A stretch of DNA of 64,000 bases from Streptomyces broussonetiae (GCF_009796285.1 NZ_CP047020.1:9052001-9116000), one strand, 5' to 3'; numbered from the stretch's first letter, positions 17,610-26,787 are shown. Program-made: numbers and translations. Notes: generated by a model from the sequence alone, not told the origin.

Positions 17610-19022
17610 ATGGAATGGGTCGAAGAACGTTCCTTCCGCTACCGCATCGAGCCGAGCGGTGGCATGCGGGTGCCCGGGATCGTGTTCGCCACCCGGGACC
17701 TGCTCACGGACGCCGAGCAGTCCCTGGAGCAGGTGATCCATGTGGCGGCACTGCCGGGGATCGTCGCCGCTTCGTACGCCATGCCGGACATCCACTGGGG
17801 GTACGGCTTCCCCATCGGCGGTGTCGCGGCCACGGACGTCGACGCCGGAGGGGTGGTCTCGCCGGGCGGGGTCGGTTTCGACATCTCCTGCGGTGTCCGG
17901 CTGCTGGCCGCCGACCGCGACGGTGACGAGTTCCGGCCCGCCCTGACCGCGGTGATGGACGGCCTGGACCGGGCGATCCCGCGCGGGGCCGGGCCGGGCG
18001 GGGTGTGGCGGCCCGACGGCCCCGGCGAGCTGGAGCGGCTGCTGGCCGGGGGCTCCCGGTACGCCGTGGAACGGGGCCATGGGGAGGAGCGCGACCTGCT
18101 GCGCTGCGAGGACGGTGGCGCGGTCGCCGACGCGGATGTGACACAGGTCGGCCAGCGGGCCCGCGAGCGGGGTCTCGGCCAGGTGGGCAGCCTGGGGTCC
18201 GCCAACCACTTCCTGGAGGTGCAGCAGGTCACCGAGGTGTACGACGTCCCCGCCGCGACCGCATTCGGGATCGAACCGGGCCAGGTGTGCGTGATGATCC
18301 ACTGCGGGTCCCGCGGACTCGGGCACCAGATCTGTACCGATCATGTGCGGGTCATGGACCGTGCCATGACCCGCTACGGCATCACCGTGCCCGACCGGCA
18401 GCTGGCCTGTACGCCGGTGGACTCACCCGAGGGGCGGGCGTACCTCGGGGCGATGGCCGCGGCCGCCAACTACGGCCGGGCGAACCGCCAGCTGCTGTCC
18501 GACGCGGCCCGGGCCGTCTTCCGGCGCGCCGTGGGTGCCCGGCTGTCGCTGGTGTACGACGTCTCTCACAACCTCGCCAAGATCGAGACCCATCCGGTGG
18601 CGGGCCGGTGCCGCCGGCTGTGCGTCCACCGCAAGGGCGCCACTCGGGCCTTTCCGCCCGGACACCCTGAACTACCCGAGGACATAAGGGAGTTCGGGCA
18701 GCCGGTGCTGATCCCCGGCACGCTCGGGACGGCGTCGTACGTGCTGGCCGGAGTGCCCGTGGGTGATGCCTTCCACTCGACCTGCCATGGTGCGGGCCGC
18801 ACCATGAGCCGGCACCAGGCCGCGCGCACCGTCACCGGCAGTGAGCTGCGGGTGCGCCTGCGCCAGGCCGGGATCGCCGCACGCCCCAAGTCCTGGCGCG
18901 GTCTGACCGAGGAGACACCGGAGGCGTACAAGGACGTGGACGCCGTGGTTGCCGCGAGCGAGGGTGCGGGGTTGTGCCGGAAGGTCGCCCGGCTCGTGCC
19001 GCTCGGGGTGGTCAAAGGGTGA
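17610..19022 (+). CDS. rtcB: RtcB RNA ligase (3'-phosphate / 5'-OH)
   Basis: A 470-residue RtcB. Conserved metal-site and active-site blocks are all visible: MPDIHWGYGFPIGG, GGVGFDISCGVRLL (Cys94), GSLGSANHFLEV, IHCGSRGLGHQI, DVSHNLAKIE, VHRKGATRAFPPG and CHGAGR (His393, the guanylylated histidine in this family). RtcB joins 2',3'-cyclic or 3'-phosphate RNA ends to 5'-OH ends using GTP and Mn2+, acting in tRNA repair. The cofactor archease is encoded tail-to-tail 30 bases downstream. It is next to a dnaK-grpE pair, which suggests a stress-recovery neighbourhood. Confidence 0.95.
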   Translation: MEWVEERSFRYRIEPSGGMRVPGIVFATRDLLTDAEQSLEQVIHVAALPGIVAASYAMPDIHWGYGFPIGGVAATDVDAGGVVSPGGVGFDISCGVRLLAADRDGDEFRPALTAVMDGLDRAIPRGAGPGGVWRPDGPGELERLLAGGSRYAVERGHGEERDLLRCEDGGAVADADVTQVGQRARERGLGQVGSLGSANHFLEVQQVTEVYDVPAATAFGIEPGQVCVMIHCGSRGLGHQICTDHVRVMDRAMTRYGITVPDRQLACTPVDSPEGRAYLGAMAAAANYGRANRQLLSDAARAVFRRAVGARLSLVYDVSHNLAKIETHPVAGRCRRLCVHRKGATRAFPPGHPELPEDIREFGQPVLIPGTLGTASYVLAGVPVGDAFHSTCHGAGRTMSRHQAARTVTGSELRVRLRQAGIAARPKSWRGLTEETPEAYKDVDAVVAASEGAGLCRKVARLVPLGVVKG

Positions 19023-19052
19023 CACGAGGGGGCGCCGGATGCCCGTGAGCGC

Positions 19053-19511
19053 TCACACGTCCACGATCACCGTGCAGCTCCATCCGTAAGGGTCCGGACC
19101 GATGTGCAGCTCCTGCCAGGAGACACCCTTGGGAGCGGCGCCGATGACGGCGACGTCGGTGAGGTCGGCGAGCGAGAGCCGTACCTCCAGTCCGCCGTCG
19201 TCGGTGGGCTCCGCTTCCACGTCGACCGGGATCCGGCCCGCGACCTCGAGCCGGAAGACGACCTCGTCCAGCAGCGCTACCAGCAGTTCCTCGTCGCCGC
19301 CGGGGGCCAGGCGGACTCGTTCGACGGTGCTGGGACGGGCGTGCGACACCTCGGCGAAGGCCTCCACGAGGGCGCGCACGGCCTCGGTGAGGCAGTGCTC
19401 ACGGGTGGTGCCCCAGGCGTGCAGGCGGATGTCGGCGGTGTGCGGCATCACGCAGTGGCCGTTCTCGCCCTCGCGCCGCGCCTGCAGCTCGTCGCCGATG
19501 TCGCCGACCAT
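19053..19511 (-). CDS. Archease (RtcB cofactor)
   Basis: A 152-residue protein with the archease signature PHTADIRLHAWG, a central acidic block (EELLVALLDEVVF) and a C-terminal VKGVSW-like strand (APKGVSWQELHI). Archease accelerates guanylylation and multiple turnover of RtcB. ATG 19511 is chosen because longer in-frame upstream sequence has no fold-like content. It converges on rtcB, so the partners are adjacent but separately transcribed. Confidence 0.9.
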   Translation of the reverse strand: MVGDIGDELQARREGENGHCVMPHTADIRLHAWGTTREHCLTEAVRALVEAFAEVSHARPSTVERVRLAPGGDEELLVALLDEVVFRLEVAGRIPVDVEAEPTDDGGLEVRLSLADLTDVAVIGAAPKGVSWQELHIGPDPYGWSCTVIVDV

Positions 19512-19764
19512 GACCACCACAGTACGCCGCTCCGGGCCTGCCTGCCCTGCACGTCCTGTCACCGCAACGCGCGACCGTGCATGCTCGAGCACTGGGCTCG
19601 TGGGGCTGCGCCCTGGTGCGTCGTCAGCCGTGACACCGCAAGCTCGGTGAACTGGGCGGCCACCCGCGGGAGTCGGCGGCCGGACCCCGTCCGGACCTGT
19701 GCCGTCCACGGGCGAACTCGTGGCGCGGGGCGAGCGCGCCGCGGACCAGGCCAGGGCGCACCGC

Positions 19765-19978
19765 GATTGCCGCCAACTGGACATGGGAGAAGAAGGAGTT
19801 CACGCTGCCGGACGCCGCCGCCCCGGTCCCCGTCAAGCCCTACCCGGACGACGTACCGCCCCTGCCGCCCGAACTCCCGGACACCGCACGGCCGTCGCTC
19901 GACGGCGTCGCGTCGCGAACAGCCCCCGGCCGAAGCCGTGCGGTCCTTCAACCCGGCTACGCGCGGGCATGGACGTGA
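19765..19978 (+). pseudogene. Possible gene fragment, unknown family
   Basis: One forward frame reads ANWTWEKKEFTLPDAAAP then VKPYPDDVPPLPPELPDT and runs to a stop at 19976. Its composition is protein-like while the sequence before it has no start or ribosome site. It may be a relic, possibly the linker of a SagB-like oxidoreductase, but the match is too short to name. The rest of 19512-20089 shows nothing. Confidence 0.22.
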
Positions 19979-20089
19979 GCCGTAGCGGTGCGGTGGGTGG
20001 GGCTGCCGTCCGACCGCTATGGCCGTGTGCCCACCCTCTCCCGGCCGCGCTGCTGACGGGTGCCGGGGCGGAGCCGCTCTTGGGGTGGC

Positions 20090-20308
20090 TCAGGCGTTGG
20101 TGGGCCAGTCGTACGGTCCACCGCCGCGCCAGTCGATCAGATCGGGATCGTCGATCGCGGTGTCGGCGGGCGGCAGGTCCGTGCGGTGCAGGAACTCGAG
20201 GACGTCGAACAGGGTGTACGCGGTGCCCATCAGCTCACCGCGGACCGTCACCCGCCGTCCGCCGTCCTGCGCGGGCGGGTCCACCACCACCGGAGCTTGC
20301 CCGTCCAT
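20090..20308 (-). CDS. Small conserved hypothetical protein (72 aa)
   Basis: A 72-residue acidic protein starting at ATG 20308. The core GTAYTLFDVLEFLHRTDLPP followed by DPDLIDWRGGGPYDW has clear protein-like composition and a helix with regular hydrophobic spacing, unlike flanking frames. No signal peptide or known motif is seen. It stands alone between archease and the broken MarR gene. Function unknown. Confidence 0.6.
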   Translation of the reverse strand: MDGQAPVVVDPPAQDGGRRVTVRGELMGTAYTLFDVLEFLHRTDLPPADTAIDDPDLIDWRGGGPYDWPTNA

Positions 20309-20668
20309 GACACCAGTATGCCCGGAAACAGGCCACTGGGCGGCAGCTGGGAACGGGGCGGGCGGCGGCGGCCGGGAGCATCCCGTGTCCCGCCAGGTCC
20401 ATGACAGACCAAACGCTGGTCCGGGTGCCGTGCCGGTGCAGTACCCCGTGGGCCGTGGAGGCCCCGTCCGGCCCGCACCCGACGCTGCCGCGGCAGCCAC
20501 GGGACGCTCACCGTGACGGTCGCCGGGAGCGCGACGGAACGGCTCCCGTGGGCAGCGTACGGGCGGCCGGCTCCTCGTGCGGGCCACCGCCCGATGCCGG
20601 GCGCGGCCGTGCGAGTTGGTCGGCGCGCGGCGGCGGCTGCGTGGGCGCGGGGTCCTCGAAGCCGCGTG

Positions 20669-20717
20669 GCCGCCGGGCCTTGCCCCGAAAGGAGCCGCCG
20701 GGCCTTGCCCGAAAGGA
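20669..20717. repeat. Two-copy tandem repeat (25 + 24 bp) in a gene-free stretch
   Basis: A unit beginning GCCGCCGGGCCTTGCCC and ending GAAAGGA is repeated at 20669-20693 and 20694-20717; the second copy lacks one C. The surrounding region 20309-20967 (about 660 bases) has no coding frame that looks real and no other structure that I can see. Confidence 0.6.
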
Positions 20718-20967
20718 ATGGGGCAGTACCGCACGGCCTTGCCGGGATCGCCCTGCCTCGTCTCCTTCCCGCACACCGGCCGGACCCCGGTCGGTTGACC
20801 CCGGCGGATCAGGGGGTGTTGGCCCGCCCGGCTGCCCCACACGCAATCGCCGTACTCTGGGGGGTGGTTCAGCCGTGACACGTGGCGCACTGCATGGCTG
20901 CGCTCCCTGATCCGCCTCTTGCGCACGAGCCGCAGCTCCTGAGGTGTCCGGTGCCGGTGCGGGTGCG

Positions 20968-21410
20968 TCATGTGTCCTCGGCGGCGAGGGAGGGGGCGGC
21001 GTTGTAGCGGGTGAGAAGGGTGCGCAGGGCCCTGACCTCGTCCGGGGACCAGCCGTCGGTGCGGGCGTCGACCTCGCGGCGCATCCGGGCGTCGGCGAGG
21101 GCGAGCAGTTCCCGGCCGCGGTCGCTGGGGTGCAGCAACTGGCGCGCGGGTTGTCGGGGTCGGTCTCGCGCACCACCAGGCCGTCCCGCTGCAGAGCGGT
21201 GACCTGCCGGCTGATCGTCGACTTGTTGAGGCTGTAGAGGCCGACCAGGTCACCCGCACGGACCCCGCCCCGTTCGGCCATCTCGGACAGCAGGGAGTAG
21301 TCGACGAAGCTCAGGTCGGGGTGGAGCCGATCGGCGTTGGAACGGAAGCGCCGGGAGAGGGTCACCAGCTCGCGTACGAGCCCCGGAAGCTCTCTTTCGT
21401 CCTCGGTCAA
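20968..21410 (-). pseudogene. MarR-family regulator with a single-base frameshift
   Basis: From TTG 21410 (with AAAGGA upstream) the frame encodes a normal MarR start: ERELPGLVRELVTLSRRF, HPDLSFVDYSLLSEMAERGG, LVGLYSLNKSTISRQVTALQ and RETDPDNPRA. Near 21139-21150 the frame is lost. Shifting by one base restores QLLHPSDRGRELLALADARM and an intact C-terminal helix to a stop at 20968. The whole fold is therefore present except for one indel in the wing. The gene is divergent from the decarboxylase operon, and two perfect operators lie between them. Either the gene is recently inactivated, leaving the operon derepressed, or this is a sequencing error in a GC run. Confidence 0.85.
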
Positions 21411-21501
21411 GTTCCTGTCCTTTCCCGGCGGTCCCCGGCGGTCCCGGCGCCTCCGCCGAGCGCGGCCCCCTGCATGATCACACGCGCGTCGAGCGGTGAC
21501 G

Positions 21502-21514
21502 GGTTGCATTTTGC
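21502..21514. promoter_or_regulatory. Palindromic operator 1 for the MarR gene
   Basis: TTGCATTTTGCAA: arms TTGCA/TGCAA with a 3-base centre. An identical copy lies 43 bases away (about four helical turns, same DNA face). Its position in the divergent MarR-decarboxylase spacer makes it the probable MarR binding site. Confidence 0.75.
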
Positions 21515-21544
21515 AACACCAGGCGCCCGGATCTACACTCGACA

Positions 21545-21557
21545 TGTTGCATTTTGC
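21545..21557. promoter_or_regulatory. Palindromic operator 2 for the MarR gene
   Basis: A second perfect copy of TTGCATTTTGCAA, 43 bases centre-to-centre from operator 1 and about 125 bases before the decarboxylase ATG. Identity of the two copies in a GC-rich background argues for selection. Confidence 0.75.
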
Positions 21558-21680
21558 AACTCAATGGGGTCGTGCACGTCCCGCCGAGTGTCCGCCGAGG
21601 CGCCCCGGCGAGATGTATGCAACGTTTTAGCCGTTATCGACCACTTTGGGTTGAGGGGCCATGGAAGGCGGGCGAGAGTC

Positions 21681-22415
21681 ATGCGAGCCGAGGACGTCGT
21701 CGGCGCACCGACGACACCGCTGGGTGCCCCGGCCTTTCCGGTCGGTCCGTACCGGTTCACCGACCGCGAGTACCTGAACATCACCTACCGGACGGATCCC
21801 GCGGCCCTGGAGCGGGTCGTACCGGAGCCGCTGCGCGTGGTGGAGCCACTGGTCCGCTTCGAGGTCATGCGGATGCCGGACGTCACGGGCCTCGGCGACT
21901 ACACGGAGGCGGGCCAGCTGGCCGTCGTCGAGTACGAGGGCGAGGCAGGCGAGTACTGCTTGTCCATGCACGTGGACAACTTCCCCGCCATCGCGAGCGG
22001 ACGCGAGATCGGCGCCTTCCCGAAGAAGGCCGGCCGGCCCCGGCTGTACGTCGACCACGACACCCTCGTCGGCACGCTCGACCACGGCTCACTGCCCGTC
22101 GCCCGCGCGACGATGGGCTACAAGCACCAGCAGCTCCCCGCAGAGCAGGCCCGCGAGGAGCTGACCCAGCCGACGTTCATGCTCAAGAAGCTGCCGCACT
22201 ACGACGGTTCCCCGCGCATCTGCGAACTCGTCCGCACACAGATCAGCGACCTCACCGTCAAGGGTTCCTGGAGCGGTCCCGCACGGCTGCAGCTCTTCGC
22301 CCACGCGCTGGCCCCGCTCGCCGACCTGCCCGTCCTGGAGATCGTCTCCGCCTCCCACATCCTCACCGATCTCACCCTGGGCCGCGCCCAGCTCGTCCAC
22401 GACTACCTGGCCTGA
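21681..22415 (+). CDS. Acetoacetate decarboxylase-family protein
   Basis: A 244-residue protein of the ADC fold. The motif EIGAFPKKAGRP places two lysines at residues 115-116, the position of the Schiff-base lysine in acetoacetate decarboxylase (GEPKK in the classical enzyme). It would decarboxylate a beta-keto acid through a lysine imine, although some family members do aldol or cyclase chemistry. ATG 21681 is chosen because it directly precedes fold-like sequence. It is first of three same-strand genes with a hydroxyacyl dehydrogenase and a class III CoA-transferase, under the two MarR-type operators. Confidence 0.86.
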   Translation: MRAEDVVGAPTTPLGAPAFPVGPYRFTDREYLNITYRTDPAALERVVPEPLRVVEPLVRFEVMRMPDVTGLGDYTEAGQLAVVEYEGEAGEYCLSMHVDNFPAIASGREIGAFPKKAGRPRLYVDHDTLVGTLDHGSLPVARATMGYKHQQLPAEQAREELTQPTFMLKKLPHYDGSPRICELVRTQISDLTVKGSWSGPARLQLFAHALAPLADLPVLEIVSASHILTDLTLGRAQLVHDYLA

Positions 22416-22485
22416 CCACGCCCCACGCCGAAAGCCGCCCTCCCCACGCCGATAGCCCCCACGCCGAGAAGAGAAGTGATCCCGT

Positions 22486-23439
22486 ATGCCAGAGCACGGC
22501 AGCATCGCCGGAATCCGCAACGTCACCGTGGTCGGGGGAGGCGTCATCGGTGCCTCCTGGACGGCGCTGTTCCTCGCCCGCGGCCTGTCCGTCATCGTCA
22601 GCGACCCGCAGCCCGGCATCGACGAGGCCGCGCTCGGACAGATCGCCGAGGCCGCGCCCTCGCTCAAGGCGCTCGGGCTGGACACCTCGCGGCTCACCGA
22701 CCGGCTCGCCTTCGAACCGGACCTGGCCACCGCCGTCCGCGCCGCGGACCTGGTGCAGGAGAACGGCCCGGAGCGGCTGGAGCTCAAGCACGAGATGTGG
22801 CGCACCATCGAGGAGAACGCGCCCGCCACCGCCCTGCTCGCCACCTCCACCTCCGGCATCCCCGCCACCGAGATCGCCACCGCCCTCAAGGACCCGGGAC
22901 GCCTCGTCGTCGGTCACCCCTTCAACCCTCCGCACCTGGTGCCGCTGGTGGAGGTCGTACCGGGGGAGCGGACCTCGGACGAGACGGTCGAGCGCGCCCG
23001 CGCCTTCTACCGGGCACTCGGCAAGCGTCCGCAGGTGCTGCGCAAGGAGGTACCCGGATTCGTGGCCAACCGGCTGCAGTCCGCGCTCTTTCGCGAGTGC
23101 GTGCACCTCGTGAGCGAGGGCGTCGTCACCATGCAGGAGCTGGACGACATCGTCACCTCGTCCATCGGACAGCGGTGGGCCGTCGCCGGCCCCTTCCGCT
23201 CCTTCCACCTCGGCGGCGGAGAGGGCGGCATGCCCCACTTCATGGACCATTTCGGTATCGGAATGGAGCGCCGCTGGGCCGCCATGCTCCAGGAGAAGGT
23301 CGCCTTCGACGAGCCCACCAAGCGGCTGCTGACCGAGCAGGCCAAGGACTTCGGCGGCACAGTCGACGAACTCGCCGCCGAACGCGACCGCAAGCAGATC
23401 GCCCTCATGCGCGCCCTCGGAGAGAGTTTCGCCGACTGA
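22486..23439 (+). CDS. 3-hydroxyacyl-CoA / L-carnitine dehydrogenase-family protein
   Basis: A 317-residue NAD-dependent dehydrogenase. The Rossmann motif VVGGGVIGASWTALFLARG is at the N-terminus, then STSGIPATEIA and the GHPFNPPHLVPLVEVVPG block containing the catalytic histidine, and a short C-terminal helical domain (FVANRLQSALFRECVHLV). The NPPHLVPLVEVV wording and single-domain length match the L-carnitine dehydrogenase-like branch, which oxidises a 3-hydroxy acid to the 3-keto acid. That fits with the upstream decarboxylase removing CO2 from the keto product. Exact substrate unknown. Confidence 0.87.
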   Translation: MPEHGSIAGIRNVTVVGGGVIGASWTALFLARGLSVIVSDPQPGIDEAALGQIAEAAPSLKALGLDTSRLTDRLAFEPDLATAVRAADLVQENGPERLELKHEMWRTIEENAPATALLATSTSGIPATEIATALKDPGRLVVGHPFNPPHLVPLVEVVPGERTSDETVERARAFYRALGKRPQVLRKEVPGFVANRLQSALFRECVHLVSEGVVTMQELDDIVTSSIGQRWAVAGPFRSFHLGGGEGGMPHFMDHFGIGMERRWAAMLQEKVAFDEPTKRLLTEQAKDFGGTVDELAAERDRKQIALMRALGESFAD

Positions 23440-23526
23440 CCCGGTCCCGCGACCGGACCGCCGGCCGCCCAGTCCAGTCCCGTCCTGCCACCGGAACCCC
23501 CGACATCGCAAAGGCTTTCCCCTCCC

Positions 23527-25056
23527 ATGAGCGCTGACGAACTCACCGACCGCGTCCAGAAGGCCATCGCCAACCCCATCGCCCACGACGACGGCTTCGA
23601 CATCCACGTGGCCCTGCGCGAAGTCCTCGCCTCGGCCGGCCTGCGCCCCGCCGACAGCGGCGGGAAGATCACCTTCATCGGCAGCGACCCGATCGTCCCG
23701 AGCATCATGCGCCTGGGCGCCGTCCCCGCCCTGGGGATGACCGCCAAGTCCGTTGCCCTGGCCGCACTCTGGCGGCACCGCGGCGGCGAGGGCCAGGACA
23801 TCACCATGGATCTGCGCAAGGCCCCGCACCGGCTGTGCCCCTTCTACGACAAGAAGTGGGAACTGCTGGGCGGCTATCCAGGCGGCACGCCCTCGGACCC
23901 GGCCAACCCCCTCGGCTTCGACTTCTACCAGGCGCGCGACGACCGCTGGGTCATGCCGCTCAACCCCTACCCGAAGATCAAGAGCAACGTCTACAGGCTG
24001 CTGCGCACCTGGCCCGAGAGGGAGGCCGTCGCGGACGCCATCGCCAAATGGAACGCGGCCGATCTGGAACAGGCAGGCGAAGAGGTCGGTGTGGTCATGC
24101 CGATGCTGCGCACCACCGAGGAGTTCCTGCGGGAACCGGCGTACGAGTACATCGCCCAGGAACCGCTCATCAAGATCGAGAAGATCGGCGACAGCGCACC
24201 CGAACCCCTGTCCAGCGCCGTCGACCAGCCGCTCTCGGGTGTACGCGCGCTGGGCATGGGCCACATCATCGCGGGCGCGGGCATCGGCCGGGACCTGGCC
24301 CAGCACGGCGCCGACGTGCTGAACATCTGGCGCCCCAACGAGCTGGAGCACGACTCCACGTACAACACCGCCAACGTCGGTGTCCGCTCCACCACCATCG
24401 ACCCCTACGGCCCCGAAGGCCGGGCGAAGATCCGCGCGCTGCTGCGCGACGCCGACATCTTCTACGCCAACCGCCGCCCCGGATACCTGGAGAAGATCGG
24501 GCTGAGCGCAGAGGAGGCCGCGGCCATCCGCCCCGGCATCATCCACGTCAGCGTCACACTCGCCGGCGAGAGCGGCCCGTGGGCCCACCGCGTCGGCTTC
24601 GACCAGACCGCCGGCGCGCTCAGCGGCATCATGCTGATGGAGGGCGCGGACGGTATCGCCGCCCGGCCGACCAGCACACCGGCTCTGCCGTACATCAGCG
24701 TCGTCAACGACTACGTCCTGTCCTGGCTGGCCACCACCGGCACCCTCGCCGCACTGATGCGGCGGGCCACCGACGGCGGCAGCTATCGCGTCACCCTCAA
24801 CCTCAGCCGCATCGCCACCTGGATCCTCAGCCTCGGCGTCTTCGACCGCGACTACGCCCACGAGGTCGCCCTGAACCCCGACCCCGACTCCCCGCACGCC
24901 TACCTCGACCCGGACACCTTCACGGCCGAGACCCCCCTGGGCCACTACCAGGGCGTCACCGACCAGGTGATCATGTCCAGGACCCCGGGCCGCTTCCGCT
25001 ACATCCTCCTCCCGCGCGGCAGCAGCGCCCCGGTCTGGCTGCCCCGCTACAGCTGA
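23527..25056 (+). CDS. Class III (CaiB/BaiF) CoA-transferase
   Basis: A 509-residue family III CoA-transferase with GADVLNIWRP, YNTANVGVRSTTID and ADIFYANRRPGYLEKIGLS blocks. These enzymes move CoA between carboxylic acids. The N-terminal ~230 residues look like a second, degenerate CaiB half, with a SDPIVPSIMRLGAVPALGMTA run, so the protein may be a fused or enlarged form. The catalytic aspartate is probably within DADIFYANRRP but needs alignment. It is the third gene of the MarR-controlled operon, 87 bases after the dehydrogenase, and presumably activates the acid substrate. Confidence 0.85.
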   Translation: MSADELTDRVQKAIANPIAHDDGFDIHVALREVLASAGLRPADSGGKITFIGSDPIVPSIMRLGAVPALGMTAKSVALAALWRHRGGEGQDITMDLRKAPHRLCPFYDKKWELLGGYPGGTPSDPANPLGFDFYQARDDRWVMPLNPYPKIKSNVYRLLRTWPEREAVADAIAKWNAADLEQAGEEVGVVMPMLRTTEEFLREPAYEYIAQEPLIKIEKIGDSAPEPLSSAVDQPLSGVRALGMGHIIAGAGIGRDLAQHGADVLNIWRPNELEHDSTYNTANVGVRSTTIDPYGPEGRAKIRALLRDADIFYANRRPGYLEKIGLSAEEAAAIRPGIIHVSVTLAGESGPWAHRVGFDQTAGALSGIMLMEGADGIAARPTSTPALPYISVVNDYVLSWLATTGTLAALMRRATDGGSYRVTLNLSRIATWILSLGVFDRDYAHEVALNPDPDSPHAYLDPDTFTAETPLGHYQGVTDQVIMSRTPGRFRYILLPRGSSAPVWLPRYS

Positions 25057-25234
25057 CCGTCGCAACAAGGGGGATGCAGGTCCTGATGATCAGGCCGTGG
25101 CATCGACACACAGCCCGGTCAGGCAACGCGTGCCCACACGTGGCCGTGCGGCTGCGATCACGCAGGAGTTCGCGGGCGGCGCGGGCGCCGGACTCCACGC
25201 ACTGCCACGAGTGGTCGACGACCTGGGCTGTGGG

Positions 25235-25456
25235 CTATTCGCGGGGGCCGATCTCCTTTCCGTCCGTGTCCCGGACGGTGATCGCCAGCATCGGGCAGAT
25301 GTCGGCGGCCTCCAGGGCGCGGTCGTCGTTCTCCGCGATGTGCTCGTTCACGGGCCGCGCGTGGGCGACGTCGAGTGCGAACAGGTCGGGTGCGGCGCCT
25401 GCGCACATCCCGGAGCCGATGCAGCGGTCGGAGTCGATGTGCAACTGCCAGCTCAT
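25235..25456 (-). CDS. [3Fe-4S]-type ferredoxin, P450 partner
   Basis: A 73-residue ferredoxin with CIGSGMC and a later ICPMLAI cysteine, giving the three-cysteine pattern of 3Fe-4S ferredoxins that feed electrons to Streptomyces P450s. It starts seven bases after the P450 stop on the same strand, so the two form an operon. A ferredoxin reductase is not encoded nearby and must come from elsewhere. Confidence 0.92.
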   Translation of the reverse strand: MSWQLHIDSDRCIGSGMCAGAAPDLFALDVAHARPVNEHIAENDDRALEAADICPMLAITVRDTDGKEIGPRE

Positions 25457-25463
25457 GGCCGCC

Positions 25464-26651
25464 TCACCAGCCCACCGGCATGACGCGGGGGCCGCGTACC
25501 AGCATCTCGGTCTTCCATGTGATGTCGGCGGCGACATGCAGCCCGGGGAACCGGGACACCAGCGCGCCGATGGCCTCCTGGAGTTCGAGGCGGGCCAGGG
25601 GAGCGCCGAGGCAGTGGTGGACACCGTGGCCGAAGCCCAGATGGGCGTTGCCGCTGCGGGAGACGTCGAGGGTGCCGGCGGCGGTGAAGCGCAGCGCGTC
25701 GCGGTTGGCCGCGCCGACGGCGACCAGTACCGGTTCTCCGGCCCGCACCAGGGTGCCGCCGACCTCGATGTCCTCCTTGGCGTAGCGAGGCTGTCCCGCG
25801 CCGCTGCCCAGCGGCACGAAGCGCAGCAGCTCCTCGATGGCGCTGGTGATGAGCGTGGGCTCGGCGCGCAGTCGGGACAGTGCCTCGGGATGGTCGAGAA
25901 GGGTGAGGACGAAGTTGGGGATCTGGGTGGCGGTGGTCTCGTGGCCGGCGACGAGGATGCCGACGCACAGGTCGACCAGCTCCAGCTCGGACAGCCGGTC
26001 GTCGTGATCGCGTGCCTCGATCAGCGCCGTCATCAGATCGTCCCGCGGCCGCGCACGGTGTGCGGTGATCAGCTGGGCCATGTACGCGCGCAGCTCGTCG
26101 CGGTTGCGGTCGAACTCCTCGGCGGTCAGCGAGCTGGTGGACAGTGCCGCGTCGCTCCACGTACGGAACCTCGGGCGGTCCTCCTCGGGCACTCCCAGGA
26201 GCCGGCAGATCACCGCGACCGGAATGGGCAGGGCGTAGCGGTCGACCAGATCGACCGGCGGACCCGCCGCCTCCATCCTGTCCAGCAGCGTGGCCGTCAG
26301 CTCCCTGATCTGCGGGCGGAGCTTCTCCACCTGGCGGACGGTGAAGGCCTTGGCGACCAGGGAGCGCAGCCGGGTGTGGTCCGGCGGATCCATGCTGAGG
26401 ATCCCGCTGTCCCGTCGGCCCTCGGAGGAGCGTGGCTCGTCGTGTTCGAGGGCCAGGGCCCGGCTGAAGCGCTGGTCGCCGAGGACCAGCCGGGCGTCCG
26501 CGTACCGGGTCGCGAGCCAGGCCGGTTCCCCGTACGGCAGCTGGACGCGCAGCAGTCCCGGGGTGTCACGGGCTCGTTCGTACGCCTCGGACAGGGACAG
26601 GTCCTGGCTGGAGTTGAAGGGGTAGGCGAGGGGGGTGTGGATCGCTGTCAC
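25464..26651 (-). CDS. Cytochrome P450
   Basis: A 395-residue soluble bacterial P450. The I-helix oxygen motif is AGHETT, the K-helix pair is EELLR, and the heme-binding loop is FGHGVHHCLGAPLAR with Cys347 as thiolate ligand. It hydroxylates or epoxidises an unknown substrate using the downstream ferredoxin. The GTG start at 26651 has GGGAGG upstream. It is divergent from a TetR gene, with a perfect TGTAAGC palindrome in between, so induction by substrate is likely. The CYP family cannot be set by eye. Confidence 0.95.
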   Translation of the reverse strand: MTAIHTPLAYPFNSSQDLSLSEAYERARDTPGLLRVQLPYGEPAWLATRYADARLVLGDQRFSRALALEHDEPRSSEGRRDSGILSMDPPDHTRLRSLVAKAFTVRQVEKLRPQIRELTATLLDRMEAAGPPVDLVDRYALPIPVAVICRLLGVPEEDRPRFRTWSDAALSTSSLTAEEFDRNRDELRAYMAQLITAHRARPRDDLMTALIEARDHDDRLSELELVDLCVGILVAGHETTATQIPNFVLTLLDHPEALSRLRAEPTLITSAIEELLRFVPLGSGAGQPRYAKEDIEVGGTLVRAGEPVLVAVGAANRDALRFTAAGTLDVSRSGNAHLGFGHGVHHCLGAPLARLELQEAIGALVSRFPGLHVAADITWKTEMLVRGPRVMPVGW

Positions 26652-26665
26652 TGCTGCCTCCCTTG

Positions 26666-26683
26666 TGTAAGCACACGCTTACA
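26666..26683. promoter_or_regulatory. TetR operator for the P450-ferredoxin unit
   Basis: TGTAAGC and GCTTACA arms with a 4-base centre (ACAC), perfect over 14 positions, 14 bases upstream of the P450 start and 104 bases before the TetR start. A half-site GTGCTTAC follows near 26694. Occupancy would block P450 transcription. Confidence 0.75.
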
Positions 26684-26787
26684 ACGCTAGGAGGTGCTTA
26701 CCAGGCGGTCAACGACGCTAATCGGCCGTTACGCTGACGGCTCCTCGGCAGGCGCGAGCGGGCTCACGGCGGCAGAAGGGGCACAGG

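Noticed and set aside
22372..25068. Long minus-strand frame opposite the decarboxylase operon
   Set aside because: Same shadow effect; the forward frames carry clear dehydrogenase and CoA-transferase motifs and proper starts.
23835..26690. Long forward frame across the CoA-transferase, ferredoxin and P450 genes
   Set aside because: It crosses three genes on both strands and has shadow composition, with no domain.
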